Shown piece by piece: positions 54,001 through 64,000 of a stretch of 64,000 nt of DNA. How positions within the stretch are numbered: the stretch's first letter is position 1; each line of letters opens with the position of its first letter. Made by a program: the position numbers and the translations under genes. Under the pieces are notes generated by a model. It saw nothing but the letters and a program-made list of their open reading frames with translations. It did not search any database and was not told the origin of the DNA. Source of the stretch: Apium graveolens (taxonomy: Eukaryota; Streptophyta; Magnoliopsida; Apiales; Apiaceae); assembly GCF_009905375.1 (NCBI RefSeq), contig NC_133650.1, positions 143,290,476 through 143,354,475 on the forward strand, written 5' to 3'.

Positions 54001-57000
54001 TACCATACCTACTTGAAAAAACACATCTTGTTATACTTCATGACAGATGGTAGGGTTTATCATATAAGGGAAAATGCCATTCCATTGAAGTATTTTGAAG
54101 AACTGGAACATGTATTATTCTTACTTCAAGTGAATGACAAAATAACAGAAAGTGCTGCAAACTATTTGAATAATCAGATTCAGAGACTAGAAAAAGGCTT
54201 TATTCTGTTAAGTCTGACAGCACATATCTTCCAAAGTACAGAGATCACAAGGGTGATATAGTTGAAATGAAGCCCAACACTGCTAAGATTATAACTACCT
54301 TTCTGGGTTACAGGGCTGTGGAATTCAATCTTGAGTCTGATAAGGCATATTTCATCAGACTGGATCAGGATATAAGAAAAGCTAGAATTAATGATCTCAG
54401 GGCTGCAATCTTTCAAATTGGTGAAGATACTGCAGAACTTAAAGATGCTAAAAGGAGGATGATTGATGAACTCAGATATGCTCAGAGATGTTTGTTGAAG
54501 AACTATCTCAGAACAACTCCTGACATCAGAGAGATCAGAAGATGAAACCAAGTCAAGATCTACAATTGCTCAAATTCTGATATGAATACAGACTGAAGTT
54601 TTTATCAGAAGTTAAAGTTGGTAAAGCTTTAAAGACTGTAAGTTGTAGTTATCTAGTTTAATTCTCATGCATTTGTACTTAATGTTTTTGACATCATCAA
54701 ATATCTGTTAAACTTGTATATTATGCTAATTTACAAGTTGGGGGAGATTGTTAGATATATTTGATAATGTCATGGCTAATATGATTTATGTTTAGTTTTC
54801 AGATCTTACTTAAACAGGATAAATCAATACTTACTGGAAGTCAGGATTTAAGGATATCAGTACTTATATTATCAGGAGATAATCATCAGAAGATGGATAT
54901 CAGAACTTAAGTACTGAAGGACGTTCATATAAGGACAGCAGCTAATTAAAGGAAAGAAGATCGAGACAAACATAAGAAGAGATATGCATGAAGAAGGAAT
55001 TCTATGAAGAATAGAATACTTGGAAGAAAAGATATCTGACTGATATATTTTCGAAAGCAGAATTATATTCCATATCAATTAGCGATTATCTTGTAACTGT
55101 ATAGTATATAAACACAGACATAGGGTTTACACTATAAGTGTTATCATATTCGAGAAGATTATTCATTGTAACCCTAGCAGCTCTCGTGATATTTGTTCAT
55201 CACTGAGAGGTAACAGTTCCATACTGTAACAGAGTTTATTGTTTCAATAAAGTTTGTTTTCTGTTACTTGAGTTATTAAAGTTCGATTTGATTGTACTAT
55301 ACACTATATTCACCCCTCTACAGTGTGTGTGACCTAACAAAAAATGAACTGGAGAAATGAGCTGTCCTGCTACATCTGAATAATCCACATGGAAATGGTC
55401 ATTACAAAAGTGGCAAAATATATTTTATTATTTGCTTTCATATGACTTAAAGGAAGATAAAAGAGCAAAGCTAATTTGATAGTGTATCAAATGACAATTA
55501 AAGAATCCTGGTTTACTTCCACGTAAATGTCACTTTCAACCATGACACTTGTAGCCAAGATGATAATGGACAATTTCAGAAACACATTTTACGATTTTTT
55601 TTAATACCATAATTATACCTGGCACAAAGTCGTAGTAAAGGAGCTTTAAGGGCAGAGATTAAATTATCAGATTTAGTCCACTCATAGTCGGTTGAAGTCA
55701 ACAAGGTCAACATGATTTCATTGCCATTTTTTCCAGCAGCAAATTTCCTGCAGGAAATAAATCATTAACAACATAATAAATATGATGCTATGCCTCTCCT
55801 AATAATTGTATTCTTTAGAGAGGGAAAATCAAAATGTAATTTGGGATAGGCTTTCAACTCTGAACTATCTAATACTGTTGTATTTATTCGCAACAGTATT
55901 TTGTAAGTGGACATCAATTTGAAGATAAATCACTCGCAAAATATTTTGTGACAAGAAAACCAATGATATAAATCAAGAAAACATACACAGACAGAACTAT
56001 ATATAGACCAATGATAGAATTATCTGGTATATAAAATACACGAATACATTTCACATTTCGCGTCATACAAAGTTAACAGGATGAACAACATGCCATATGA
56101 CAGTGTTTGATGTAACAGAAGTTTGTGGTTTTTGTACTTGTTTAATTCATATATTATCAATTTCTTCCATTTGAATGAAAAAATTAACAATTATTCTACA
56201 GATAGTGAACAACAATTCTCCTCCCTCTGATCTCAAGTTTCGCACTACTTCTGGATAGACAACCTATCCAAAGAGAATAGTTTAACTTTAGCAACAACAA
56301 AATATTAAACTTAAATGAGAACTAATTTTGCAGCAGAAGTTCTTACTAGTTCTCTTAGGAATATGTATAAGAAACTTCGGATAGTTGTCTGGGGACATAT
56401 GTTGGTCTAGCAGAACCGGTTCAAGAGCCTTTCAGGAATCAGGATATTTTCCTTAATTATGATTAGTAGCTGCAGGAGTGTTTAAACCAAGAAAATGAGA
56501 ATTAAAATGTTATTCCATGTGTTGATGTATGGTTAAGGGTTTGATTTGTTAGAAGAATAGCCGCATTCCCATCGTCAGGGTAGCTCTACTTACCCCACTG
56601 CATTCCAAATCATTCTGTTTCCTATTTCCCCCTCTTCCCATAAAAAATCCACATTACCCTAGACCACTAGTATTCTGATATATCAATGGGTCATTCGTGT
56701 CAATATTAATGGGTCACCATTATCCTGATATATCATTTCTTCCATTCCAACAGGAGATGCATCATATCCAAAGATTTAATAATTTGATATTGATACGTGA
56801 TTATATAGATAGATTGAGGAACCTTTCACTAATTAAAAAGTCTAATGGAATGCTATTGGATCAAATGACAAAGGTCTAATTCTGGTCATTGAATAAATGA
56901 AACTTTGACGAATATTATAATTTAATTCAAAATTCATAGCATAATCATTTTTTAAATATGCTAAGGCAAAATCTAGATAACTGTTGTTTTTGGTTGCATA

Positions 57001-60000
57001 TATTGGAAACCAACAAACATCAAAGATTGGATATTCGGAAAGACTATGATACTGGCACTTAGTTTGAAATTTGGGGGCATTACTGATATTATAATAAGAT
57101 GCACTGCATTAAAAAATCCGGCAACTATTTCTATTAGATAAATGACTGGAACATAACAAACAATATTTATAAAACGATTTTAAAATGCAACTCTAATTTC
57201 TTATTGTTCCTAGTATTTTTCTATTATAATGTGTAGGTGATATTACGAAACTCACAGAGATGAGTCCAGAAGTGCTGTTTCCTCTTCTGACTCGAGCATG
57301 TTTTCTTGAAAAGTATCTGCAGATGCCAATTTTGGTAGAAGCCATTGCAAGAATCCGGGTATTGGGCTAAGTGTTGCAAATGTCTGTTCACAAAAGAATA
57401 AATTAAACTTATGGATCTTTTTAAAAAGAGCAATATAAAAGACATGATTAGTGTGGTCAGATGACCTAGAACTTGAGCAAAAGCCATGAAACAAAATCTG
57501 ATATCTTGCTCCTCCACATATTTGTAAAATGTCTTTTAGACACTTCAAAGTTAAGGAAAAAATTCACACCGCGATGTTAACCCCACCTGGAAACTGTATT
57601 TCGTAAACTAAAGAACCTTTTAAATTTGTAAATGTAACAAATTTAAGCATAGTCGTCTGTCTCGGAAAAATTATTCTAGAGGAGGTTTCATATGCTGGAA
57701 GAGAAAAAAAGGTTTAACAATGAAAACACAATCAACTCATAAGCTAGCAAATCTGAGATCAATGATAAGCGGTGCTATCTGGAAACTAATTAAAAGCTGT
57801 GGAGTTCAGAACCTAAAACTACAATTACAATGTCAGCACTTCAACATAGACAAAGTACGTACAGCATTAATAAAAAAATTCAATCAACTTTTTACCTATA
57901 TAGGGGATATATACACGAATGCAAAGCTAGACTAGTAATTAAATATTCCTTCCAAAATAATTATCAAAACATTGTAAATGAAGTATAAAATTTGGTGCTA
58001 GCACTTTAAGACTATAGTGGCAATATATGGGCAAAAGATCTTACAGAAATATTTGTCATGTCTTTCCTAACCACATCAATTACACGCTTTATAAGGAACT
58101 TCCCTAAGTTGATTCCTGCCAAACCAGGCTGCCAATTTCCACAAAAATCGAGGTCAGGCATGTGGAGAAAAACTACTGTCACGAATATGCTTAATAAAAG
58201 AAAGAGAAGTAAGAAACAGAGATAGATTTTGGATTTTCATCTTAGATTACACTCCGATATTCTTAACTTTAAAATTTGAAATACCAACTAAACAAACAAA
58301 TTGCACAGAAGCAGAGCTAAATGCAAACTTGCCTGAATTTTAAGATCACTCCTATTTCTAGATCAGTCATGTAAAAATTTAGACTTGTATGCATCTCCCC
58401 TCCTTCAAAGAACAATAGCAATTAAACTGCATAGGGTATTTATGGACCCATATAGACCTTAAAAATACTTATAATATTCAACCCCGGTACCGTGTAAATG
58501 GTTAACACCTACTGTCAAGATATACATTGCCAATGATGCATTTTACTGCAATCCTCAGTTTCAAATTTAATTTAGGAAGAATCGTTGTTTTAGTCAAAGT
58601 AGAGCTTTCTGTCTTTAAATTACAACATATGTTGCTAAATGATAATTATATAGGTACTTAAAACAGGTATCATAAGTGGTTCACCTGAAGAAGCATCTTA
58701 TCTGTTATGAATGGTTAAGTGGTGATACTATTGATACACATCCAAAATTGAAGTATAAATTGAGACAGCCTTTGCCAAGTGGGTCAAACTACTGTTTATT
58801 GACAGTATTACATTAATGAAATACCTGGGTAGATGAAATAGAATAGAATAATGCGCATGTTGCCTCAGTTTCAGTAATTGGAGGTTCATCCCACAAAACT
58901 TCCTGAACTAGACAGAGATATGTGAGAATTTATTGTTGGGGACAGTTGAGAAGGTAGCATACACTGTAGACTATTCTGACCTGTATTGTCTGAGCTACAT
59001 TCTTCATAAGTGCAACTTCAATAAATATAAGTGGTTCACCTGAAGAATCATCTTATCTGTTATGAATGGTTAAGTGGTGATACTATTGATACACATCCAA
59101 AATTGAAGTATAAATTGAGACAGCCTTTGCCAAGTGGGTCAAACTAATGTTTATTAAAAGTATTAAATTAATGTGTATGTGCAGAAAATGATGATAAAGG
59201 TGGCACTAAACCCGAAAAAGCAAACTAACTTAAAGTTTTTGTAATCAAGCTCACCCTACAAGATTATGAAGTTAAAATTGGTATCAGATTAAATAAATCG
59301 TGATGATTAAGGAAACTCTTCTTAGTGACAAATGTTGGTCAATCAATCAAATCATATTCCAGGATTTACGTAGTCATGCAATGTCCACACATTTTTGTGA
59401 AGATCTTCTATATATAACTGATAGAAGACACGATTGCAAACAACAGTGGAGGAACCAATCGCATGTCATAATAATCATAATTTATACATGTAATATGCAT
59501 AAGTTAGTATTATTCTTTGGAATTTCAACACAGTACAAACACATGACGATAGAAGTATAAAGTAAACAACATCATTATTAAAATTAAGCACTCACAGAAA
59601 GGTTTAAAGGATTATGAATATTATGTCTACAAGCACATATATCTTTCACATTGTTACCCAAAACCGTGTAATCTAATATCTATCGATACATAATTAGACA
59701 CATGTATGTTTTACTCCAATATAAAATTATCATTGTATCGTAATTCTCAAAAAAAAAGTTGACTAACTTTTCTACTTTCAATGAATTCAAGACAAAGGAT
59801 GGTATACAACAATAACTTTCAACACCAAGTGTTGACAACATACTTTGAGTGATGATATAACATCATCTTAAAATGTGATATTAAACATTTCAATAATTTA
59901 TCTTAACTATCTATTATCTATTGTATATATCTGTGTTTATTATATACAGATATTGTGGTAAAATATAAACTAGAAAATAAATAATATGCTCACCCGGCAT

Positions 60001-62127
60001 CGCTGGATGCAGGTATCCAAAACAACGACGGCCTACTCCAAGCCTTCTCTTCAGATCTAAAAGATTGCTGATAGGGTGCACTGCCTGTGCATATATTTAG
60101 AATGTTATACAACTCACTTTTCAAAAGGTTTACTTTGGGGATCAATTAAGACGAATGGATATACCTCATAATGAACAATCTTTTCCAGCAAAGACGCGGG
60201 GTCATCCCATGTGATCTGGTGAAGTTCTAGGTTGGCAGGACTAAGCCAAGTAATAAGCTTCTCTCTCAAGTTGGATTCAAGTGCTCTTAAAGATGCAGTA
60301 TTTTCCTCCCTGAATATTAAAAGGCATCAAGTGATGAAAATTTCTCTATCTATTTACCTTCTGAAGGAAGCTTGAAAATAAAAATTACTATTTAGATTGC
60401 ATATATATAAAGAGAAATAGACAAGAGACTCTACTTCTGCATGTCTTCAAATATATTTTAGCAATCATTTGGAGGCAGAAAAAAGAAGATTAAACTGAAT
60501 TATTTGTTTTTTGTTCTTTATTCTTTGGTAAAAGATAACATAGAATCAAAATACAACACTTAAAAAACAGAAAATATAAAATTTACAAGACATCAATTTC
60601 CAGGTCAAAACTATCTATTAGAGTATATTTTCCGAACCCTTATTAAATTCTAAAGTTCAGACTTCAATTTGCGTGTATTTGTGATGCACTTAATTTAGGG
60701 ACTTCCTGTCATTTTGATTAAGCATTATTATTAAGATATGTGCAAAAGAAAAAGCTTTAGATGTTCTATTACGGAATATGTTCAAGAAGGAAATACAGAG
60801 ACCTACTTCAAAGTCCGATAACTTACACATCATTTTGAACCTATGGTTTCGATGGTACATCACATAATTTGGTTCAGAACATATCTTCTGTGTATTTTTC
60901 AGAAATATTATGGTTGCAGATTATTTTCACGGCTCAATTATGTGTATTAAAATGGCACCTGACCCAAGCTTTTATCATCACATAGCAGTAAGGACGGAAG
61001 ATTATATTACATAAGCACATATATTATGTGAAGACATATCAAATATACTACTGAATCATAAAAGGTTCATACTACAAAATGAGGGGATAACCTTACGCGA
61101 GAATAGATAAAATATCAGCTCGCATAATGGACAAAAATTTCAATCCTCCGGGGTGAGTGTTGAGCCGTTCAAATAGGAATTCATACATTGGCTTAAGAGC
61201 ATCTTTCAAGTTCCGCTCAATCCGATAAAAGTTGGAAAGTGATCCTTCCTCCGTATGGCTACTGTCTTCGGGTTTTTCACCTAAACCTAATATTTTTAGT
61301 GGAAACACTTACGACGAATGCTTGTTCAGGTATCCTAAAAATAACAATATAAATACCAGTTGGTAGCTGAATTTCAAGATATTGCTTCATCAACTCACGA
61401 ACTTGAATCCTGTAAACGTCATATTGCTTTGCAAGTAGAAGAAGTAAATTTTTATGCATTTCCCGAGAAAGGCGAAAGTAACCCTGTTCACTGACATACA
61501 GTTAGTACTCTTATTTTGCACCACACTTGAACTAGTTTTGTCATTATAAGAAATTCACCGCTGAAAATTCATTTAATGCTGCATCCACATTTTCTGTTTT
61601 GTTCATTGATATAGCCGAATGCATCGATACTTTCACTTGATCAAATTCACTGTAAACAATGAACTACGACCAAATTATGTGCCGTAAAGAGGAATACTAA
61701 CTGAAGTAATTCGATAACATACACACAGACACACTTCATTTGATCCTAACCTTACACACACACATATTAATAATAAGAAAATGCACCTGATCATATTGAC
61801 AGGCAACCGATTTTGAGAGGTCTCGTTGTTCCCATCCCGAGTATCACGATTAGGAAACTGTATTTGATTGATCTTGTTCTGAAATCAAAAATTAGAGTTT
61901 AAGTATCAGCACTATCACATACGTATCTTTTAGTCTACCAATTCTACAAACACTAAACCTATCTATAATTTAAATTTTACAAAAATAATAATTTTAAAAT
62001 ATCGAAATATATGTTTAGTGAATCATAAATAATTGTATAGATAAATAGGAGAAAGATGAATACATACAGCAGCGGAGATAGGCCTCATTTTTGTTCGCAA
62101 CAAAATGGTAAGACCTTTTCTGTTCAT
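42091..62127 (-). CDS. MCD: Malonyl-CoA decarboxylase (15 exons, 501 aa)
   Basis: Exons, high to low: 62127-62068, 61878-61787, 61649-61559, 61483-61357, 61280-61097, 60309-60165, 60084-59994, 59039-58981, 58902-58825, 58128-58045, 57383-57256, 55747-55619, 44862-44790, 42813-42728, 42169-42091. All have GT-AG borders, and phases match throughout (1506 nt). The enzyme converts malonyl-CoA to acetyl-CoA and CO2. Family landmarks: EIQLPTG, SNFYRIERNLKDALKPMYEF, FERLNTHPGGLKFLS, QITWDDPASLLEKI, VHPISNLLDLKRRLGVGRRC, FYSIS (Ser304 region, matching the human catalytic Ser), LSPIPGFLQWLLPKL, YEWTKSDNLISALKAPLLRL and NFHLQNGA (His442, matching human His423). The start is the first in-frame ATG. No SKL peroxisomal signal is at the C-terminus (PDDVC). 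Intron 12 (44863-55618) holds a 10.4-kb retrotransposon. Confidence 0.93.
42814..44789 (-). other. MCD intron 13
   Basis: About 2 kb. Two stretches (44370-44470 and 44530-44700) have coding-like minus-strand readings, QVPGAVGLLDQGYCVGFSLG and KYIGKPQTGWKCGLIGGNLD, but I cannot assign them to a family. The rest shows nothing. Confidence 0.4.
44922..45515 (+). repeat. 5' LTR of element 4
   Basis: 594 bp, TGTTAGATATATTTG...GTGACCTAACA. A TATA-like TATATAAACAC occurs at about 45279. Confidence 0.9.
45518..45529 (+). other. Primer binding site of element 4
   Basis: TGGTATTAGAGC, two bases after the 5' LTR; one transition away from the iMet tRNA complement TGGTATCAGAGC. Confidence 0.75.
45572..47878 (+). 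pseudogene. Element 4 gag
   Basis: Open from ATG 45572 for 435 codons: a UBN2-type Gag (about residues 25-230; SEYPIWKVRMTMFLEATDPE, VINCKTAKEIWDALETRCQG), a Ser/Asp/Glu-rich stretch, and a zinc knuckle CYNCGEKGHISPDC. A frameshift near 46850 ends it early. The other frame then continues with FAFHTDDINELKRYF, a coiled-coil-like segment, more stops (47017, 47175, 47348) and remnants of two further Cys/His knuckles (CHNCGSSNH, CFHCGSLWH). The SIRE Gag is normally this long. Confidence 0.85.
47890..49394 (+). pseudogene. Element 4 protease and integrase
   Basis: Protease reads LVLDNGCSGHMT: the catalytic Asp is kept but D-S-G is D-N-G. Then GFKHNLLSISQICERGY, the pre-integrase zinc region (WHKKLSHLNF, CDSCQKAKQ), and the integrase core with HVDLFGPV and IRSDNGTEF. 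A one-base insertion after GTEF stops the frame at 48724. The overlapping frame 48723-49394 carries NGVVERKNRTLIEAAG (the catalytic Glu) and FHVFGCKCFVLK, and ends in an Asp-rich linker at SQEE. Confidence 0.85.
49399..49899 (+). pseudogene. Element 4: RT tail and truncated RNase H
   Basis: Starts abruptly with FICQTKYTRNLLKKFGMQDC, the C-terminal end of copia RT, only a few bases after the integrase linker; the palm with YVDD is absent. Continues with RGMIGSLLYLTASRPDIMYA and RNase H motifs YSDADFAGCKIDRKST and STAEAEYIAAGS, then a stop. The last third of RNase H is missing. Confidence 0.85.
49900..50784 (+). other. Unassigned internal region of element 4
   Basis: Between truncated RNase H and the extra ORF. 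CT-rich and AT-rich, no ORF of note. Contains a TATA-like CCTATATAAACGAAC at 49909, which could serve a subgenomic promoter for the extra ORF, but this is speculation. Confidence 0.4.
50785..54545 (+). pseudogene. Element 4 extra ORF region (env-like), broken
   Basis: Begins MAPKDLIIDGAKFVPNNYAA at 50785. After stops it is open again in 51277-52083 (DRMTEDRNVVYFPRFRQLIY, then a Ser/Thr/Pro-rich basic part), 52155-52892 (acidic, Thr/Ala-rich), 53057-53974 (charged, Ser/Lys-rich), 53971-54261 (YFMTDGRVYHIRENAIPLKY) and 54267-54545 (KIITTFLGYRAVEFNLESDK). The pieces succeed each other with few bases between, so one ancestral long frame is likely. Its position between RNase H and the polypurine tract is that of the SIRE extra ORF. 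Function unknown. Confidence 0.7.
54749..55339 (+). repeat. 3' LTR of element 4
   Basis: 591 bp, preceded by the polypurine tract and collinear with the 5' LTR; differs by about 18 substitutions and a small indel in the terminal GT run. Confidence 0.9.
55748..57255 (-). other. MCD intron 11
   Basis: 1.5 kb, AT-rich, no further element recognised. Confidence 0.6.
58672..58818. repeat. Intronic duplicate of an MCD splice acceptor region
   Basis: About 147 bp, near-identical to 59027-59173. The duplicated segment carries the first 13 bases of exon 8, its CAG acceptor and the adjoining intron, and now lies in intron 9. The first part (ATAAGTGGTTCACCTGAAG) is identical. Confidence 0.88.
59027..59173. 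repeat. Source copy of the duplicated MCD intron/exon segment
   Basis: Contains the true acceptor of exon 8 at 59040-59041. See the partner at 58672-58818, offset 355 bp. Confidence 0.88.
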
Positions 62128-62567
62128 GTAAATATATATATATATATATGTTGTGTGTATATATAGATTGGTAGAGCAGCAGCTGCGATGGGTGATCTTG
62201 GGTTTCAATTTGGGAACAATTTAGCAGTTTGCAATTGTGTGTTTTTGGACAATGACTCGCGAGTCTTTCTTTGCCATTGCTTTTTCAAATTTCAGATAAA
62301 CAAAACTTACAAAACACAGTTAATTTGGTCAAATGTGTTTTCGTCGCTCAAGTGAAAGGAAACTTGCAATTGGATTATAACTCAAAAATCTTTCATTTAC
62401 GTCATTGTACTTTTATTAATATTTGTAGAGTTTATTGGCCGTTATCTTTCGTTAAAAAAATTGACAGAAAGATGAATAAGTTTGGTTATTTAACTTGAAT
62501 AAATCCACCGTAACATGTATACTTAATTTAAGTGATGTTTCGATTACTCAACGGCTTGAAATAGGAT
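62128..62567 (-). promoter_or_regulatory. MCD upstream region
   Basis: Immediately upstream of the MCD start (minus strand). A TATA-like GTATATATAG (62157-62166) and a TA run (62132-62148) lie just before the ATG, so the 5' UTR would be very short if this TATA is used. A start further upstream is possible. No ORF of note. Confidence 0.35.
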
Positions 62568-62896
62568 AATGGTTAAAAATACCCATTTTTAAGGTTAAAT
62601 TTGCTCAAAATACCCATTTTCAAAAAATATACTGAAAATACCGTTTTAGTTACACATTTTGTAATTGGATAAGTGTAATACGCATTTGAGATTTGGGTAT
62701 TACCATTGGGATACACATTTGAAAAATGCGTATCACAAAAAAAAAAAAAAACTGGATACCCATTTGACAAATGGGTATCTAGTACAAAACAGGATACCCA
62801 AAAAGGAAATGAGTATCCAAACGGGTATTTTCAGCACTACACTACCAGAATGGGTATTTTTAGCATTTTGCCCAAAAAAATGTTATTTTTAACATT
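62568..62896. mobile_element. MITE with about 75-bp imperfect inverted repeats
   Basis: Left end AATGGTTAAAAATACCCATT, right end read in reverse AATGTTAAAAATAACATT. Both arms carry a second block with AAAATACCCATT and a third with CTGAAAATACC in the same order. The centre is rich in GGGTATCC and has a 15-bp A run (62739-62753). No clear target duplication was found, so the superfamily is open. Confidence 0.65.
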
Positions 62897-63613
62897 CATT
62901 CCTTTAAATATGCAATTTGATCATCAAATACAAGAAATTTACTTTATGGTCATTGACCATTAAATCAATTAAAAATTGAAAATAAATCGGATAAAGAGTT
63001 ATTCTCCTATAACATCAAGTGTTCTTCTACGATAAATCTTTACAACAAATAAACACATTATATGCAATGATTTTACTCACAAAAAAATCATCCTTATTAA
63101 TATATTATCATTTTCTATATCTTTATGTCATTGTGAAAAATTGATAAGAGATTAAAAATGATTAAGTTTTGGTGGGTTAAATTATTGATGTTATGTGCGT
63201 GTATTTGTTGCGTCTATTTATAAGTTTCATAATTTTTTAAGAGAAAAAAGAGTTGTTTCTTTAAGTTAGATGACACAATTACAAGTTTTCAGTGATCAAA
63301 ACATCATTTACCCCTAGCTAATTTGGGTTCGAAAATGTTTGTTTTGCGGGAATATTGTCAAAACTAATTTTAAATCATCATCATTTTCAGCTTATTTTTT
63401 CTTGAGAAAATATCAAAAATATTACTTTTTCTCTATTTTTTTGTGATTTTATTATCTTCTAAAGATATTTACAAAAATACGGTGCACCAAGACCAACCAG
63501 ATATGAAACTAGTTACATCAATTTTTTGGTTATATTCGAGGTTAAATCTAGTTGTAGTCTTGCAAAAACTATCAAAGTTTGCATCTATTTGAATCAATTT
63601 GTAGAAAACCCGT
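62897..63613. other. AT-rich spacer, no gene seen
   Basis: No ORF or repeat that I can support. Confidence 0.5.
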
Positions 63614-64000
63614 TGTTATTCCCAGTGGACTAACAATGAGATTTAAAGAAGGGGGGTTGAATGTAAATCTCAAAACTTTTTCAAGTTTTGAGCAGTTTCT
63701 AAGGCTAAGTGTTTTTGAGAACAAGTGTGTGAATTGCTTGAAGCTAATACAGACAGATATATATTCAAACACAAATGTAAAGAACACAAAGAACTTAAAA
63801 ACTTTTCTGATGGATTTGTTGTTCCACCAGAGATGTGTTATTTCAGAAAATCTGTGATTCAAAGAATTAAATCACAGCTGCTTCCTAGTACAAACTAGAT
63901 GATTTTCTCTCTGGATATTTCTAAACAGCTCTGGAAAATTCATATCTAATTACTAGCTGCTACTTGGTTTATATATCACCAAGTTTACAAGTGAAGACAA
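63614..64000 (-). repeat. Partial SIRE-like LTR, truncated by the window edge
   Basis: Begins TGTTATTCCC and continues with AGAAGGGGGGTTGAATGTAA, then near its right part CTTGGTTTATATATCACCAA. These match the layout of the element 2 LTR (TGTTATTTCC, GAAGGGGGGGTTGAATGTAA, TTTATATATCACCAA) but with much divergence between, so it is a related family in the same minus orientation. Whether it is a solo LTR or a full element cannot be seen. Confidence 0.65.

Larger units (their letters stand above)
44922..55339 (+). mobile_element. Element 4: SIRE-like copia retrotransposon in MCD intron 12, RT deleted
   Basis: LTRs 44922-45515 and 54749-55339, a primer site TGGTATTAGAGC (one mismatch to the iMet site), a polypurine tract GGGGGAGAT (54740-54748) and target flanks AAAAT / AAAAAT (one extra A). 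Inside: gag, protease, integrase, only the very end of RT, a truncated RNase H, then a long region of extra ORFs before the polypurine tract, as in SIRE/Maximus. It is antisense to MCD. I count about 18 substitutions between the LTRs by eye (about 3 percent), so it is clearly older than element 1. Frameshifts and the RT deletion make it non-autonomous. Confidence 0.88.

Noticed and set aside
62023..62208. Longer MCD N-terminus reading upstream of ATG 62127
   Set aside because: The frame is open upstream but has no ATG, and it consists largely of a TA-repeat translation (YIYIYIY).

Overview
This is a nuclear window from a flowering plant, most likely an asterid eudicot. Evidence: spliced genes with GT-AG introns, several Ty1-copia and Ty3-gypsy LTR retrotransposons, MITEs and a Helitron. 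The SIRE-type copia elements with an extra ORF after pol and the very long gypsy LTR would fit an Apiaceae-like genome, but the family-level guess is inference.

Two apparently intact host genes can be assembled exon by exon. RBCX (+ strand, 22190-23706, six exons, 171 aa) encodes the chloroplast Rubisco assembly chaperone RbcX. Malonyl-CoA decarboxylase (MCD, - strand, 62127-42091, 15 exons, 501 aa) spans 20 kb because a 10.4-kb SIRE-like retrotransposon sits in intron 12. All exon phases agree in both genes. As I recall the Arabidopsis map, the orthologues are neighbours there too (At4g04330 and At4g04320), so this looks like an old gene pair pushed apart by transposons.

Layout. 1-5430: 3' tail and a 4.4-kb LTR of a Ty3-gypsy element. 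5431-21700: three tandem, decayed copies of a BCD1 (box C/D snoRNA protein 1) gene, all without the HIT zinc-finger exon. Copy 1 carries a very young, intact copia element (5927-12136, target duplication CTTCA) and a hAT-type MITE (13104-13917, target duplication GCTTTCCG). 22190-23706: RBCX. 24049-26551: nested terminal-inverted-repeat elements and a 408-bp Helitron. 26700-41610: an old TIR element split by a minus-strand SIRE-like retrotransposon (element 2), whose integrase, RT and RNase H region is replaced by a second minus-strand element (element 3) with an abnormal LTR-internal-LTR-internal layout. 42091-62127: MCD, with element 4 (44922-55339) inside. 62568-62896: a MITE. 63614-64000: one more SIRE-like LTR running off the window.

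Only element 1 still has a full gag-pol frame. Elements 2, 3 and 4 carry visible disabling changes: a protease Asp to Asn change, a zinc-knuckle His to Arg change, loss of RT, and frameshifts. No tRNA, rRNA or CRISPR was seen.
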